Part shown: positions 16,196-24,556 of the stretch, piece after piece
Layout: every line of letters begins with the position of its first letter
How positions within the stretch are numbered: position 1 is the first letter of the stretch
NCBI GenBank assembly: GCA_964410325.1
Contig: CAYPFN010000004.1
Coordinates: 18,235-82,234 of the forward strand
Length of the DNA: 64,000 bases
Source of the DNA: CAAFZY01 sp964410325
Lineage (GTDB): Bacteria > Pseudomonadota > Alphaproteobacteria > RF32 > CAG-239
Reading direction: 5' to 3'
Program-made: the position numbers and the translations under genes
Notes under the pieces: model-generated
Seen by the model: only the letters and a program-made list of their open reading frames with translations
What the model was told of the DNA's origin: nothing
The model's database searches: none

Positions 16196-17903
16196 CGGAT
16201 ATGAATTAAACTTTAGTGAAGAACAGCTTGATTTTATATTAAGTAAAAAAACACGCACAGTTGAATTGATATCTAAAGATTTTGAAGGTTATCAAAATCT
16301 GCCGGCAGGGGATAAAAAAGCAATTGAGCATTTGATTAATGCCGCAAACATGATTAATGATGTTGCTTTAGAACAAGACCATCCGTTAAATTTACGCTTA
16401 AAGAAAGGGCTGGAAAGCGCTTTCTTAAAGAGTTCTTGGGCAGGAAAAGCTTTAGAGCTTTTTAATAGTTTGAACGGTGTTATAGGGTTTAATGGCATAG
16501 ACAGAGAGCCTATACGAATTTTTAAAGAAGTCAGTTTGTTGCCAGGGAGAAATTTTTATCCAGAAGATTTATCTGTTGAAGAATTTCATCGTATTCTTAT
16601 TACGATGGGAAACAGAGGAGAAATTGATAAAATTCGAAAAATTTTATCAGCTCGAACAATGGTTCGCCGCCAAGGCGATAGCTTAAAAGCGATAGATTAT
16701 ACCGAGTATTTTTCAGAGGCTTTTTCCGATATTGCCAATGAGTTGGAAGCGGCCGCATATTATTGTACGGAACAGGAGTTTAAAGATTATCTTGGCTGGC
16801 AGGTTCAGGCGCTGTTGCAAAATAATCCAGATATGGATATGCTGGCGGATAAACATTGGGCAAAATTGCAAAATACTAATTTAGAATTTACGATTTCCAG
16901 AGAAAATTATGAAGATGAAATAAGCGGGACGGTTTATAATAATCCAGAACTTATTAAGATTCTTGAAGAAAATAATATTCATGTGGTAGCCAAAGACACA
17001 TTCGGCTGCCGGGTTGGTATTGTCAACAAACCAGCAACAGAAGATATTCTATTATCGAAAAAAATGCTACCGATCCTTGCCAAATGGATGCCTTATAATG
17101 AACAGTATACACAAGATAACGTTGATGAAGAAAATTTGCGGCAAAGCATGGTTGATGTTGATTTAATTGCCTTAACCGGCGATTATGCCATGTGCCGTGG
17201 CGGAATTACAGCGGCGCAGAATTTGCCGAATAACGATAAAATTTCTGTGCAAACTGGTGGTGGACGGCGCAATGTTTATCATCGGCAGGTGCGCTTTAGC
17301 ACAGATGAAGAAAGAGATAAAAAGCTTTTGGATAAGTTGGTGGATCCCGCTTTGCATACATATGTTGATAAGTCAAAAGTGATTGTTTTTGTGGTAGGAC
17401 ATGAAAATGGCCATTCTCTTGGTCCGGGAAGTGTTTATCAGAATTCTTTAGGCATGTATAAGCATATAATTGAAGAGCATAAGGCAAACGTTGTTTCCAT
17501 TGCTTCAATTACAGAAGCGGCAAAGCAAGGAGCAAATTTTGATAGGGAAACATTGCGCAAGATTTATACGTCTTGGATTGTCGGAAATTTATTTTTGCGG
17601 GCCAAACCTCTTTTATCACAAGCGCACAGGGTGGCTGATTTGATAGAATTTAATTATTTATTGGAAAGTAAAGCCATTTGGTTTGATGATATGAAAAAAA
17701 TTCATATTGATTTTGATATTATCAATATGACAATGTATAAATTGTTAGAGGAAACTATACGAGTACAGCTTTCAAAATCTGTAGAAACAGCCAGTGAATT
17801 TATCAATCGTTGGGCAATATGGGGAGAATGGTCACGGTATATCGCTGAAATACAACAATCGTTAGGCGTTAAACCTTATATAAAAATTATAACTAAATTT
17901 TAA
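16185..17903 (+). CDS. M49-family (dipeptidyl-peptidase III-like) zinc metallopeptidase
   Basis: 572 residues, no signal peptide, so cytoplasmic. Zinc ligands can be placed: HENGH at 406-410 followed by SLGPG, and the second Glu helix EEHKANVVSI at 430-439. The upstream segment GGITAAQNLPNND (339-351) resembles the conserved LPND region of M49 enzymes. Vertebrate and Bacteroides DPP III carry an expanded HExxxH; this protein has the shorter HExxH, as in some plant and bacterial relatives. Probable action: removal of dipeptides from oligopeptide N-termini, or an aminopeptidase role; this is inferred from the family. Translationally coupled to the AMMECR1-domain gene. The assignment rests on motif reading. 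Confidence 0.72.
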   Translation: MKIDGYELNFSEEQLDFILSKKTRTVELISKDFEGYQNLPAGDKKAIEHLINAANMINDVALEQDHPLNLRLKKGLESAFLKSSWAGKALELFNSLNGVIGFNGIDREPIRIFKEVSLLPGRNFYPEDLSVEEFHRILITMGNRGEIDKIRKILSARTMVRRQGDSLKAIDYTEYFSEAFSDIANELEAAAYYCTEQEFKDYLGWQVQALLQNNPDMDMLADKHWAKLQNTNLEFTISRENYEDEISGTVYNNPELIKILEENNIHVVAKDTFGCRVGIVNKPATEDILLSKKMLPILAKWMPYNEQYTQDNVDEENLRQSMVDVDLIALTGDYAMCRGGITAAQNLPNNDKISVQTGGGRRNVYHRQVRFSTDEERDKKLLDKLVDPALHTYVDKSKVIVFVVGHENGHSLGPGSVYQNSLGMYKHIIEEHKANVVSIASITEAAKQGANFDRETLRKIYTSWIVGNLFLRAKPLLSQAHRVADLIEFNYLLESKAIWFDDMKKIHIDFDIINMTMYKLLEETIRVQLSKSVETASEFINRWAIWGEWSRYIAEIQQSLGVKPYIKIITKF

Positions 17904-17939
17904 AATTAATAGTGTATTTATAAGAAAAGGGGAATGAAA

Positions 17940-18308
17940 ATGTTTGGTAATTTAGTTTATGGTAAATTTTCCTTAAAAGAAACGTTTTGGAAATTTGGCG
18001 TTCTCGGTGTTTTTTTCTGTGCTTTGGTTACAAGAATTTTTAAGGCTTTTTTGATGCAGGCACTAAATGGTGCTACTATTACTTATTACTATACACATTA
18101 TTTCTCACCGCTTGCAATGGATGGCAAGATTTTGTTTTTAACAATCGGGTATTTTGTGTGTTTTGCGGCTTTATGCCTTTATTCAATAATGGTTTTGTTT
18201 GGTATTTGGCGGAGTTCTGCGGAATACGATAAAAGCATTTGGTTGCGTCATATTGCTAGAATAATGATGTTTCTGATGGTTTATCTTGGTGTAAAATTTG
18301 TATTATAG
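17940..18308 (+). CDS. small membrane protein, three TM helices
   Basis: 122 residues from the ATG at 17940, which has AAGGGGAA at good spacing; an ATG six bases upstream sits too close to that site. Three hydrophobic helices are visible at roughly 18-38, 60-85 and 95-115, with a Tyr-rich loop (TITYYYTHYF) between the first two. Not recognised. It lies between the peptidase gene and a tiny lipoprotein gene and is probably in the same transcript. Confidence 0.65.
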   Translation: MFGNLVYGKFSLKETFWKFGVLGVFFCALVTRIFKAFLMQALNGATITYYYTHYFSPLAMDGKILFLTIGYFVCFAALCLYSIMVLFGIWRSSAEYDKSIWLRHIARIMMFLMVYLGVKFVL

Positions 18309-18317
18309 GGTGGACAT

Positions 18318-18473
18318 ATGAAAAAATTTATTTTGTTGTTTTTGCTATTTTTAATAGGGTGTGTTGTTGCTGGAGATTTTTCCGAAGACAGGAATCGGTT
18401 GCATGAACTTGGCCGGGATGAGGCTTATTGCCAGAAAAATCCTGATCGTTGTGTTAACGGCATTCCTTGGTAA
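18318..18473 (+). CDS. 51-residue lipoprotein
   Basis: Short gene starting 9 bp after the preceding stop. The signal peptide MKKFILLFLLFLIGC has a proper lipobox (LIGC, Cys15). The mature 37 residues contain a second pair of cysteines (YCQ and RCV, Cys38 and Cys45) and end in GIPW. Two cysteines spaced by six residues could form a disulfide. An intrinsic terminator follows 12 bp after the stop, which supports a real gene end. Function unknown; resembles small entericidin-like or assembly-associated lipoproteins only in size. Confidence 0.65.
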   Translation: MKKFILLFLLFLIGCVVAGDFSEDRNRLHELGRDEAYCQKNPDRCVNGIPW

Positions 18474-18485
18474 TTGTTTGAAGAG

Positions 18486-18514
18486 AAAAAATCCGCAGTT
18501 AAAGCGGATTTTTT
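18486..18514 (+). terminator. terminator after the small lipoprotein gene
   Basis: AAAAAATCCGC (18486-18496) pairs with GCGGATTTTTT (18504-18514), ending in a T run. Confidence 0.85.
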
Positions 18515-18560
18515 AATATTATTAACGGGTGAGCGATGTAATAAGAATTATAAAATCTAA

Positions 18561-18586
18561 AAAACCCCGTATTAAACGGGGTTTTT
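18561..18586. terminator. bidirectional terminator, mainly for pssA
   Basis: AAAACCCCGT / ACGGGGTTTT with a 6-nt loop lies 8 bp before the pssA stop codon region; A and T tracts on both sides. Confidence 0.82.
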
Positions 18587-18593
18587 TCAAAAG

Positions 18594-19391
18594 TTATTTT
18601 ACAGCTTTTTTCTTATCATATAAAAATTTGATAATCCCCAGTGGAATTGATAAAGCATAAAGTCCGGTCATAATACCTAATGTAAGCCAGGGTTGTGTAA
18701 TCATAAAATGAATAAACAATACGACAAACAGCATTAAAGGTAGCATCATATATGTTTGTACTTTAAGCTTTTTTAATGAAATGGTGGGTATACGACTAAC
18801 CATTAAAAAAGTAATGATAAACATCATAATGCCACAAAAGGCATTAGACTGTAAAACGATAGCAGCTTGCGGAAAATGGAAACAAATCAGCAAAGGCATG
18901 ATAGCTAAGGCCGCGGCGGCTGGTGCTGGTACGCCGACAAAATAATGCGACCAGTATTCAGGCTGATCATCATCAAGCATAGTGTTAAAACGTGCTAAGC
19001 GCATGGCCATACCCATAGCAAATAACAAACAGAAAAACCAGCCGAATTTAGGCAAATCAAACAAAGTCCATTGATATATTAAGATTGCGGGCGCAACGCC
19101 GAAACTGACAAAATCGGAAAGCGAATCTAGTTCGGCGCCGAATTTGGAGGAGGCTTTCAAAAATCTGGCAACACGACCGTCCAGACCATCAAATAAAGCG
19201 GCCAGAAAGATACAAAGTACGGCTTTAATCCAATCATCTATAATTGCATAGCGAATCGATGTTACACCAGAACAAAGCGCCATCATCGTTAAAATATTCG
19301 GCACTAGTTTACGAAAAGGAACCTCTTTAAATTTTTGTTTAGATATGAGTATCCGGTTGTTGATGTTTTTAACTTTATGAATGTTTCTCAT
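18594..19391 (-). CDS. pssA: CDP-diacylglycerol-serine O-phosphatidyltransferase
   Basis: Makes phosphatidylserine from CDP-diacylglycerol and serine in the inner membrane; 265 residues. The CDP-alcohol phosphotransferase signature is present around residues 70-92: DGLDGRVARFLK followed by GAELDSLSD, containing the four key aspartates. About eight membrane helices. The start codon overlaps the psd stop by 4 bp (ATGA), so the psd-pssA pair is translationally coupled and makes phosphatidylethanolamine. Confidence 0.94.
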   Translation of the reverse strand: MRNIHKVKNINNRILISKQKFKEVPFRKLVPNILTMMALCSGVTSIRYAIIDDWIKAVLCIFLAALFDGLDGRVARFLKASSKFGAELDSLSDFVSFGVAPAILIYQWTLFDLPKFGWFFCLLFAMGMAMRLARFNTMLDDDQPEYWSHYFVGVPAPAAAALAIMPLLICFHFPQAAIVLQSNAFCGIMMFIITFLMVSRIPTISLKKLKVQTYMMLPLMLFVVLFIHFMITQPWLTLGIMTGLYALSIPLGIIKFLYDKKKAVK

Positions 19392-20095
19392 TTAACAACT
19401 CCTTCTACTCTTGGTGCATCAGATTTCAGATTTGCTAAAATTGTTTCGCCGGCGACCATGGTTTGACCAATGCATACCTGAGGTTCAATATCGGTTGGCA
19501 GATAAACGTCCAGACGGGAACCAAAACGAATAAGCCCGAATCTTTCACCAGCCTGATATTGTTGTCCATCGCGGGCAAAGCAGATAATTCGACGAGCGAC
19601 CAAACCGGCAATCTGCACAAAGGCGATTTCTTTGCCGCAGTCTGTGCGCATGGCAAGCAGCTGTCGTTCATTATCTTTGCTGGCTTTGTCAAGCGTTGCA
19701 TTAAAAAATTTGCCTTTGATATAAGCCTTTCTGATAATTTTGCCAGATGCTGGCGCACGATTAACGTGGACATTAAACACGCTCATAAAAATGCTTATGC
19801 GATTGAATGTTTTATTGTTCATACCCAGTTCTTCAGGGCCGGTTACGCGGGTAATCATTTGAACAATGCCATCAGCTGGGGAAACGACTACATCTTTTAT
19901 CTGTGGCGTAACGCGTTCAGGGTCACGGAAGAAATAATAGCACCAGATAGTTAAAATTAATCCGACAATACCCAAAGGAAGCCAGATAATTGCCAGCAAC
20001 GCTGTTGCCGCTGCAAAAATGCTGATAAAGCGCCACCCTTCGTTATTAATGTTTGGAAAAATATATCTTTGGAAAGAAAGATTAACGTTTTTCAT
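19388..20095 (-). CDS. psd: phosphatidylserine decarboxylase proenzyme
   Basis: Pyruvoyl enzyme converting phosphatidylserine to phosphatidylethanolamine; 235 residues, the short archaeal/alphaproteobacterial type. Two N-terminal hydrophobic helices (20-55) anchor it. VVSPADGIV near 75 carries the catalytic region, VNRAPASGKI near 115 the conserved His/Asn area, and the self-cleavage site is the Gly-Ser in IRFGSRLDVYLP near 192, where Ser becomes the pyruvoyl group. First gene of the psd-pssA operon. Confidence 0.94.
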   Translation of the reverse strand: MKNVNLSFQRYIFPNINNEGWRFISIFAAATALLAIIWLPLGIVGLILTIWCYYFFRDPERVTPQIKDVVVSPADGIVQMITRVTGPEELGMNNKTFNRISIFMSVFNVHVNRAPASGKIIRKAYIKGKFFNATLDKASKDNERQLLAMRTDCGKEIAFVQIAGLVARRIICFARDGQQYQAGERFGLIRFGSRLDVYLPTDIEPQVCIGQTMVAGETILANLKSDAPRVEGVVK

Positions 20096-20259
20096 AACAA
20101 ATACCTTTCAATAAAAATGCCGAAACGCTGTTTCCGACGCATTTGATTAATGTTTATGGACATAATCCGTAAATCAAGAAAACATAATTTTGCAAAAAAA
20201 ACAAGTTTTATGTTGCATTTATGAAATTATGTGGTTATAAACAACCTTGTAAAGGTTAT

Positions 20260-20346
20260 GCGCTTGTGGCGGAACAGGTAGACGCTGCAGACTTAAAATC
20301 TGTTGGGAGCAATCCCGTGCCGGTTCGATTCCGGCCTAGCGCACCA
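20260..20346 (+). tRNA. tRNA-Leu (anticodon TAA)
   Basis: 87 nt including an encoded CCA. The acceptor GCGCTTG pairs with CTAGCGC with one T-T mismatch at pair 6. The anticodon loop CTTAAAA gives TAA, reading UUA. The long variable arm (TTGGGAGCAATCCC) and the T arm with GTTCGATTC are typical of class II tRNAs. Confidence 0.95.
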
Positions 20347-20604
20347 TTTGTTTTCCTTGAAAATCAAGCATTTAGATTAAGAGCTATGCTGAAAAGTTAG
20401 GCTCTTTAATTTTTTATGCTTACATTTTGTGTTTTACAAAAGACGACTTTGAAAAAGCAAAATGTCTGAAAACTGTGAGATCCTTATTTGTCGGATATTC
20501 TAAAATAATATTAAAATTTGATAGTTTTTGTTTAAAAATATTGAAAATCAAGTCCTGTGATTTGAATTCCTTCACCAATCATTCTGCCATTTCTGCCAAA
20601 TAAA

Positions 20605-20631
20605 AAACTCTCCCTTTTTAGAGGAGAGTTT
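20605..20631 (-). terminator. terminator of the 20656-21135 gene
   Basis: Stem AAACTCTCC (20605-20613) / GGAGAGTTT (20623-20631). Read on the minus strand it ends in TTTTTTA. The interval 20347-20600 between tRNA-Leu and this hairpin shows no coding or structural signal I can name. Confidence 0.75.
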
Positions 20632-20655
20632 AGTTTGTTTGAAAAAATGAGATGA

Positions 20656-21135
20656 TTAGCAGAAATTTCCATCATCGGTACATTCCTTGTAGGTATCATA
20701 GAATTCCTGTTCGGCAATTCCATAAATATCATCCAAAGAAGTGATGGAAATGAAGCTTCCGGCACGCATGTTCTGAGCTTCACCCCAAGAACAGATAAAC
20801 GAAATATTTTCACTTATCTGTATAAACTTGGCAATTCCGCCTGTAGGTTTAAACCAACCTTCGCCAAGTTCCGGAGCTGGCTCATATTTTTTCCCGAATT
20901 TGTTTGCGGGAACAATATAGCTTTCGCCTCCGGGATTGGTAACAATCCAATCACCGGCGTTTGCTTTATTGCTCGTTTCTCGGTGGCCATCAGTAAGAAT
21001 GGTTTCAATTACTTCGCCTTCTTTAGCCTCTCGCGCCAAAACACGGGCAAATTTGGTATATGTTTTACAGGAGGCGCCGTTAGCAATCAAACCTTCTACA
21101 TAGCTTTTCATTTTTTCTTTGTTCATTGTTTTCAT
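20656..21135 (-). CDS. protein of unknown function, PGDYG-like
   Basis: 159 residues, soluble, no signal peptide. The middle contains ANAGDWIVTNPGGESYIVPA followed by a Phe-Gly-Lys-Lys-Tyr stretch, reminiscent of small PGDYG-type domains, a weak resemblance only. The C-terminal half has a FIQISENISFICSWGE strand and ends in the unusual CTDDGNFC. Five cysteines are spread over the chain. Starts at the ATG at 21135 with an A-rich upstream region and no clear ribosome-binding site. It has its own terminator. Function unknown. Confidence 0.65.
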   Translation of the reverse strand: MKTMNKEKMKSYVEGLIANGASCKTYTKFARVLAREAKEGEVIETILTDGHRETSNKANAGDWIVTNPGGESYIVPANKFGKKYEPAPELGEGWFKPTGGIAKFIQISENISFICSWGEAQNMRAGSFISITSLDDIYGIAEQEFYDTYKECTDDGNFC

Positions 21136-21335
21136 AATTTATTTTTTTTAATTGTTAAACATCGTTGCATTTTAAGATTATGAGCATTAAAAATAAAACC
21201 ATAACGCATAAAATTCAACAATGTTAAAAATTATGGAAACGGAATTAAAAATAATAAACATATACTTAATATAGCAATTATAACGTATCACATTTTTTAG
21301 TGTTTTAAAAGACAAATTTTAATATTTTAAGCAAA

Positions 21336-21356
21336 AACCCCCGCTTTTGCGGGGGT
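21336..21356 (-). terminator. terminator of tRNA-Ser(GGA)
   Basis: ACCCCCGC TTTT GCGGGGGT hairpin, 11 bp past the tRNA 3' end, followed on the minus strand by a T run. Confidence 0.85.
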
Positions 21357-21367
21357 GTTGCTTAAAA

Positions 21368-21458
21368 TGGCGGATAGAGTGAGATTCGAACTCACGGTAC
21401 CCTTTGGGGGTACACACGATTTCCAATCGTGCGCCTTCGACCACTCGGCCATCTATCC
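21368..21458 (-). tRNA. tRNA-Ser (anticodon GGA)
   Basis: 91 nt with encoded CCA. On the minus strand the acceptor is GGATAGA with TCTATCC opposite, the anticodon stem-loop ACGATTGGAAATCGT gives GGA, and the long variable arm GTACCCCCAAAGGGTAC is a perfect class II extra stem. T loop GTTCGAATC. Confidence 0.96.
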
Positions 21459-21504
21459 ATGCCCCTCTTTCTATATTCTTTTTTTTGATTTCGCAAGTGT
21501 TTTT

Positions 21505-22062
21505 TTAATCTTTTTTATCAGGATAACCGATTAACTGATGAATAATGACAAATTCATCTTCCCTTAAGCCTAAGGCTTGGTGGAGTTTTTCTTTATCAAT
21601 GAAACCGCGGACAACCGTTCCCAAACCCTTTTCCGTAACATATAAATAAACATTCTGATATGCAGCACCAGCATGTAAAAGCGAATATTCCGGATTGCTA
21701 CCAGTATATACCAGATTAAGCGAACCGTTTCTCACATAATCTTGAAGGGCAAGGCTTGACAAAGCATTTTCATTTGAAATTTTGTTCAAAGTATGATTTT
21801 CGCCGTCGTAAAGCCAAATTCCTTTTTCATTGAGTATAAAAATTTTAAGATTTTTTTCATTTAAAGCCGTGGGAATAGTTCGGGTGCCTTTTTTGTTTTT
21901 GCCGAAGGCAACCCATAAAATGTTGCTGATGTCTTGCTCATCTAGACGACTGGAGCAATATTCTTTTGTGGAAACGCGATTGTTCATGATTTGCAGCAAA
22001 GAATCGGAAATTTGTGGACTGGACAGGCGAACTGGTGCTCCGAGATCTTTTTTAGATGACAT
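21505..22062 (-). CDS. nitroreductase-family (SagB-like) flavoprotein
   Basis: Predicted FMN-dependent oxidoreductase, 185 residues. The N-terminal SLLQIMNNRVSTKEY with Arg corresponds to the FMN-phosphate binding region; the helix SLLHAGAAYQNVYLYVTE and the following GLGTVVRG and IIHQLIGYP strand are family hallmarks of nitroreductase/SagB domains. The chain is short, so part of the dimer-swapping arm is reduced. A strong AAGGAGGAG precedes the ATG. The physiological substrate cannot be read. It directly follows tRNA-Ser on the same strand. Confidence 0.82.
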   Translation of the reverse strand: MSSKKDLGAPVRLSSPQISDSLLQIMNNRVSTKEYCSSRLDEQDISNILWVAFGKNKKGTRTIPTALNEKNLKIFILNEKGIWLYDGENHTLNKISNENALSSLALQDYVRNGSLNLVYTGSNPEYSLLHAGAAYQNVYLYVTEKGLGTVVRGFIDKEKLHQALGLREDEFVIIHQLIGYPDKKD

Positions 22063-22302
22063 TTTCTCCTCCTTATAAAAAAGAATCTTAATTTGTTTTT
22101 ATTCTAAAGCCGAGGGATGAAATTAGCAAATTTTGATTTAAAAGTATTCACGATGTTTTTCAGGATGTTATGGTTATAGACCATAAAATAACTGTCCAGA
22201 GGGTAATGACTGTTATTAAGTCTCAAAAATTGTAACCACAGGAGCTCCATATAATTAAAAAATATTCTGTCGATCAAAAATAAGGATGAAGAACAATAAA
22301 AC
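22063..22302. other. intergenic, no gene seen
   Basis: 240 bp between the nitroreductase start and the terminator of the BI-1 gene. AT-rich, no convincing reading frame, no RNA structure; presumably holds the nitroreductase promoter. Confidence 0.5.
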
Positions 22303-22328
22303 AAAACCCCGCTTAACAGGCGGGGTTG
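22303..22328 (-). terminator. terminator of the BI-1/YccA gene
   Basis: AACCCCGC ... GCGGGGTT, 8 bp stem and 7-nt loop, followed on the minus strand by TTTGTTTTATT. Confidence 0.82.
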
Positions 22329-22347
22329 GGGTTAAGAAAACGCTTTA

Positions 22348-23076
22348 TTATCTTCTGTTACCCATAATCCTTAATAAATTCAGGAACAGGTTGATAAAAT
22401 CCATATACAAAGCCAGAGCACCGGCAACAGCTTTTCGCGTCAGCGAATCTTCCGAATCGGCGGAAGCGTAGATGTTGAGAATGTTCTGCGTATCGTAGGC
22501 GGTTAAACCAACAAATATGGCTATGGAAATATAAGACAATGCATAATACATTGCCGGGCTTTGCATAAAGATGTTAACAATGCTGGCAATGATAACGCCC
22601 CATAACCCCATAATCAGAAAAGAACCAATACTGGTCAAATCACGCTTGGTGGTATAACCGTACAGGCTCATGGCACCAAAAGTGCCAGCTGTAATTAGAA
22701 AAACGCGAGTCATACTGGAAGCGGTATAAACTAATAAAATCGGTGTTAAAGAAGCGCCCATTAAAGCCGCAAAACCCCAGAATACGCCTTGAACCTGTTT
22801 TGTCGAGCCACGCATAACTGCCCAGTTAAAAACAAACACCATAATCAACGGTGAAATTAGAAACAACCAGCCAAGCCCCGACATGCTGACCGAGTTTGTG
22901 GCTTGATTAAAATTGAAAAACAGTCTGATTAAACTGGTGTTTGCGATTAAATAAGCCACCAAGGCGGTTAAACACAAACCACCGGCCATATAATTATACA
23001 CTTTGAGCATAAAACTGCGCAAACCTTCATCAATGTAGCTTTTTGCCGCGGATGAAGTATAGCTTTTTGTTTCCAT
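22348..23076 (-). CDS. Bax inhibitor-1/YccA family membrane protein
   Basis: 242 residues with seven predicted helices, the BI-1/UPF0005 fold. Characteristic segments are the start of the membrane part at YNYMAGGLCLTALVAYL, the small-residue helix WGFAALMGASLTPIL and the last one GLTAYDTQNI near 200, with the conserved Asp of the putative pH-sensing/Ca2+-leak aspartyl pair. In bacteria such proteins act as calcium-leak channels or as modulators of FtsH; the exact role here is inference. Monocistronic. Confidence 0.9.
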   Translation of the reverse strand: METKSYTSSAAKSYIDEGLRSFMLKVYNYMAGGLCLTALVAYLIANTSLIRLFFNFNQATNSVSMSGLGWLFLISPLIMVFVFNWAVMRGSTKQVQGVFWGFAALMGASLTPILLVYTASSMTRVFLITAGTFGAMSLYGYTTKRDLTSIGSFLIMGLWGVIIASIVNIFMQSPAMYYALSYISIAIFVGLTAYDTQNILNIYASADSEDSLTRKAVAGALALYMDFINLFLNLLRIMGNRR

Positions 23077-23151
23077 GATTCTCTCCTTAAAAATTTTTCC
23101 TGTTTGATAATATAGAAATTTTTTTATCTAAAATCAATAAGCATGTAAAAA

Positions 23152-23179
23152 AACATCCGCCTGTTAAAAGGCGGATGTT
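23152..23179 (-). terminator. terminator of the aminotransferase gene
   Basis: AACATCCGCC / GGCGGATGTT, 10-bp stem, 8-nt loop, then a T run on the minus strand. Confidence 0.85.
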
Positions 23180-23194
23180 GTACATTTGTGAAAA

Positions 23195-24355
23195 TTAAGC
23201 TGCTTTGGCCGAATATTTATAAGCAAACTTATTCATTGTTTCAATGATATAAGACTGTTCGTCTTCTTCCAAATACGGATGCATAGGAATGCTTAAAACG
23301 GTTTTGGATAATTTTTCGCAGACAGGAACCGAACGGGTATTCCATTTTTTATAAGCTGTTTGGGTGTTAACCGGGCGCGGATAGTAAGCGCCACAGGGAA
23401 TTCCTGCTTTTTTTAAATGTGACATGAGCTCATCGCGATGTTCGCAATTGATGGTATACAAAGCGTAAGCCGAACGACAATTATCCAAAATCCGTTGTTT
23501 GCCAAAATAGGGGCTTAATTCCAAATCATAGCGTTTGGCAATACGGTAGCGGTCTTCCAGTTCTTTATCAAAAATTGTCAGTTTTTGTAAAATAACGGCT
23601 GCTTGGAAAGAGTTCATGCGTCCGGTCATACCCAAACGGATATTATCATAATGATCATTGGGGCTCATGCCATGGACGCGACAGGATTTAACCAGTTCAT
23701 TTTCTTCATTATTATTGGTGAATACGGCACCGCCGTCGCCATATCCAGCCAAAGGTTTTGTCGGATAAAAAGACGTAGCACTCATGTCGGAAATGGAGCA
23801 TGCTTTTTTGCCATGATAAATCGAACCATAGGACTGACAGGCGTCAGACAAAACTTTCATGCCGTTTTCATGAGCGATGTTGGTGATTTCGTCCAATTCG
23901 CACGGAGAACCGAAAATATCAACAGGAATAACCGCTTTCAAATTTAGTTTTCCTTCTTTTTTGACTTCAGCAATGGCGCGTTTCAGATCTTCAGGATCCA
24001 TGTTGTAGGTGTCTGGCTTGGAATCAACAAAAACAGGCGTTGCGCCAAGCAAGACAGGGGCTTCCGCAGAAGATACAAAAGTAAACGATGAAACAAAAAC
24101 GGCATCGCCAGGCTTAACATCCCAAGCCATTAAAGCCAGTGTTAAAGCATCGGTGCCAGAACCGCAGGTCGAGCAATATTTTGTACCGGAATATTCAGCC
24201 AGTTTTTGATCGAGTTCTTTAGTTTCTGGACCTTGGCAATAAGCGCCATGGTCTAAAATTTTTTCTAAAGCCGTCATGATTTTCTCTCGACCGATAACGC
24301 TTTGCGATGAGGCACAGTCAAACAAATTGATTTTTTTAGAAGGTTTTTCTATCAT
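23195..24355 (-). CDS. DegT/DnrJ/EryC1/StrS-family PLP aminotransferase
   Basis: 386 residues. PLP-dependent sugar aminotransferase family, typically converting a nucleotide keto-sugar to an amino-sugar for lipopolysaccharide or glycan synthesis. Visible: YCSTCGSGTDALTLALMA (cofactor phosphate region), IPVDIFGSPCELDEI with the Asp that contacts the PLP nitrogen, and the Schiff-base Lys in SFYPTKPLAGYGDGGAVFT. The C-terminal PMHPYLEEDEQ is also usual. WbpE/WecE-like paralogues cannot be separated by eye. It stands alone, with no glycosyltransferase or epimerase nearby. Confidence 0.88.
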   Translation of the reverse strand: MIEKPSKKINLFDCASSQSVIGREKIMTALEKILDHGAYCQGPETKELDQKLAEYSGTKYCSTCGSGTDALTLALMAWDVKPGDAVFVSSFTFVSSAEAPVLLGATPVFVDSKPDTYNMDPEDLKRAIAEVKKEGKLNLKAVIPVDIFGSPCELDEITNIAHENGMKVLSDACQSYGSIYHGKKACSISDMSATSFYPTKPLAGYGDGGAVFTNNNEENELVKSCRVHGMSPNDHYDNIRLGMTGRMNSFQAAVILQKLTIFDKELEDRYRIAKRYDLELSPYFGKQRILDNCRSAYALYTINCEHRDELMSHLKKAGIPCGAYYPRPVNTQTAYKKWNTRSVPVCEKLSKTVLSIPMHPYLEEDEQSYIIETMNKFAYKYSAKAA

Positions 24356-24556
24356 TTTTTTATCCTTTAAGCAAAATTCAAACTGAGGCTGATATTACGG
24401 CACTTAATCTGTTGATGCAACACACAAGATATTTCTTGATTGTAACAAAAAACAATCCATACGAAAATATCACCATGAATAATTATATTTTTGTTGATTT
24501 AATTGCCATAATTGCTATATTTGAGGCAACTTAAATAATAATTATAAGGATGTGTT

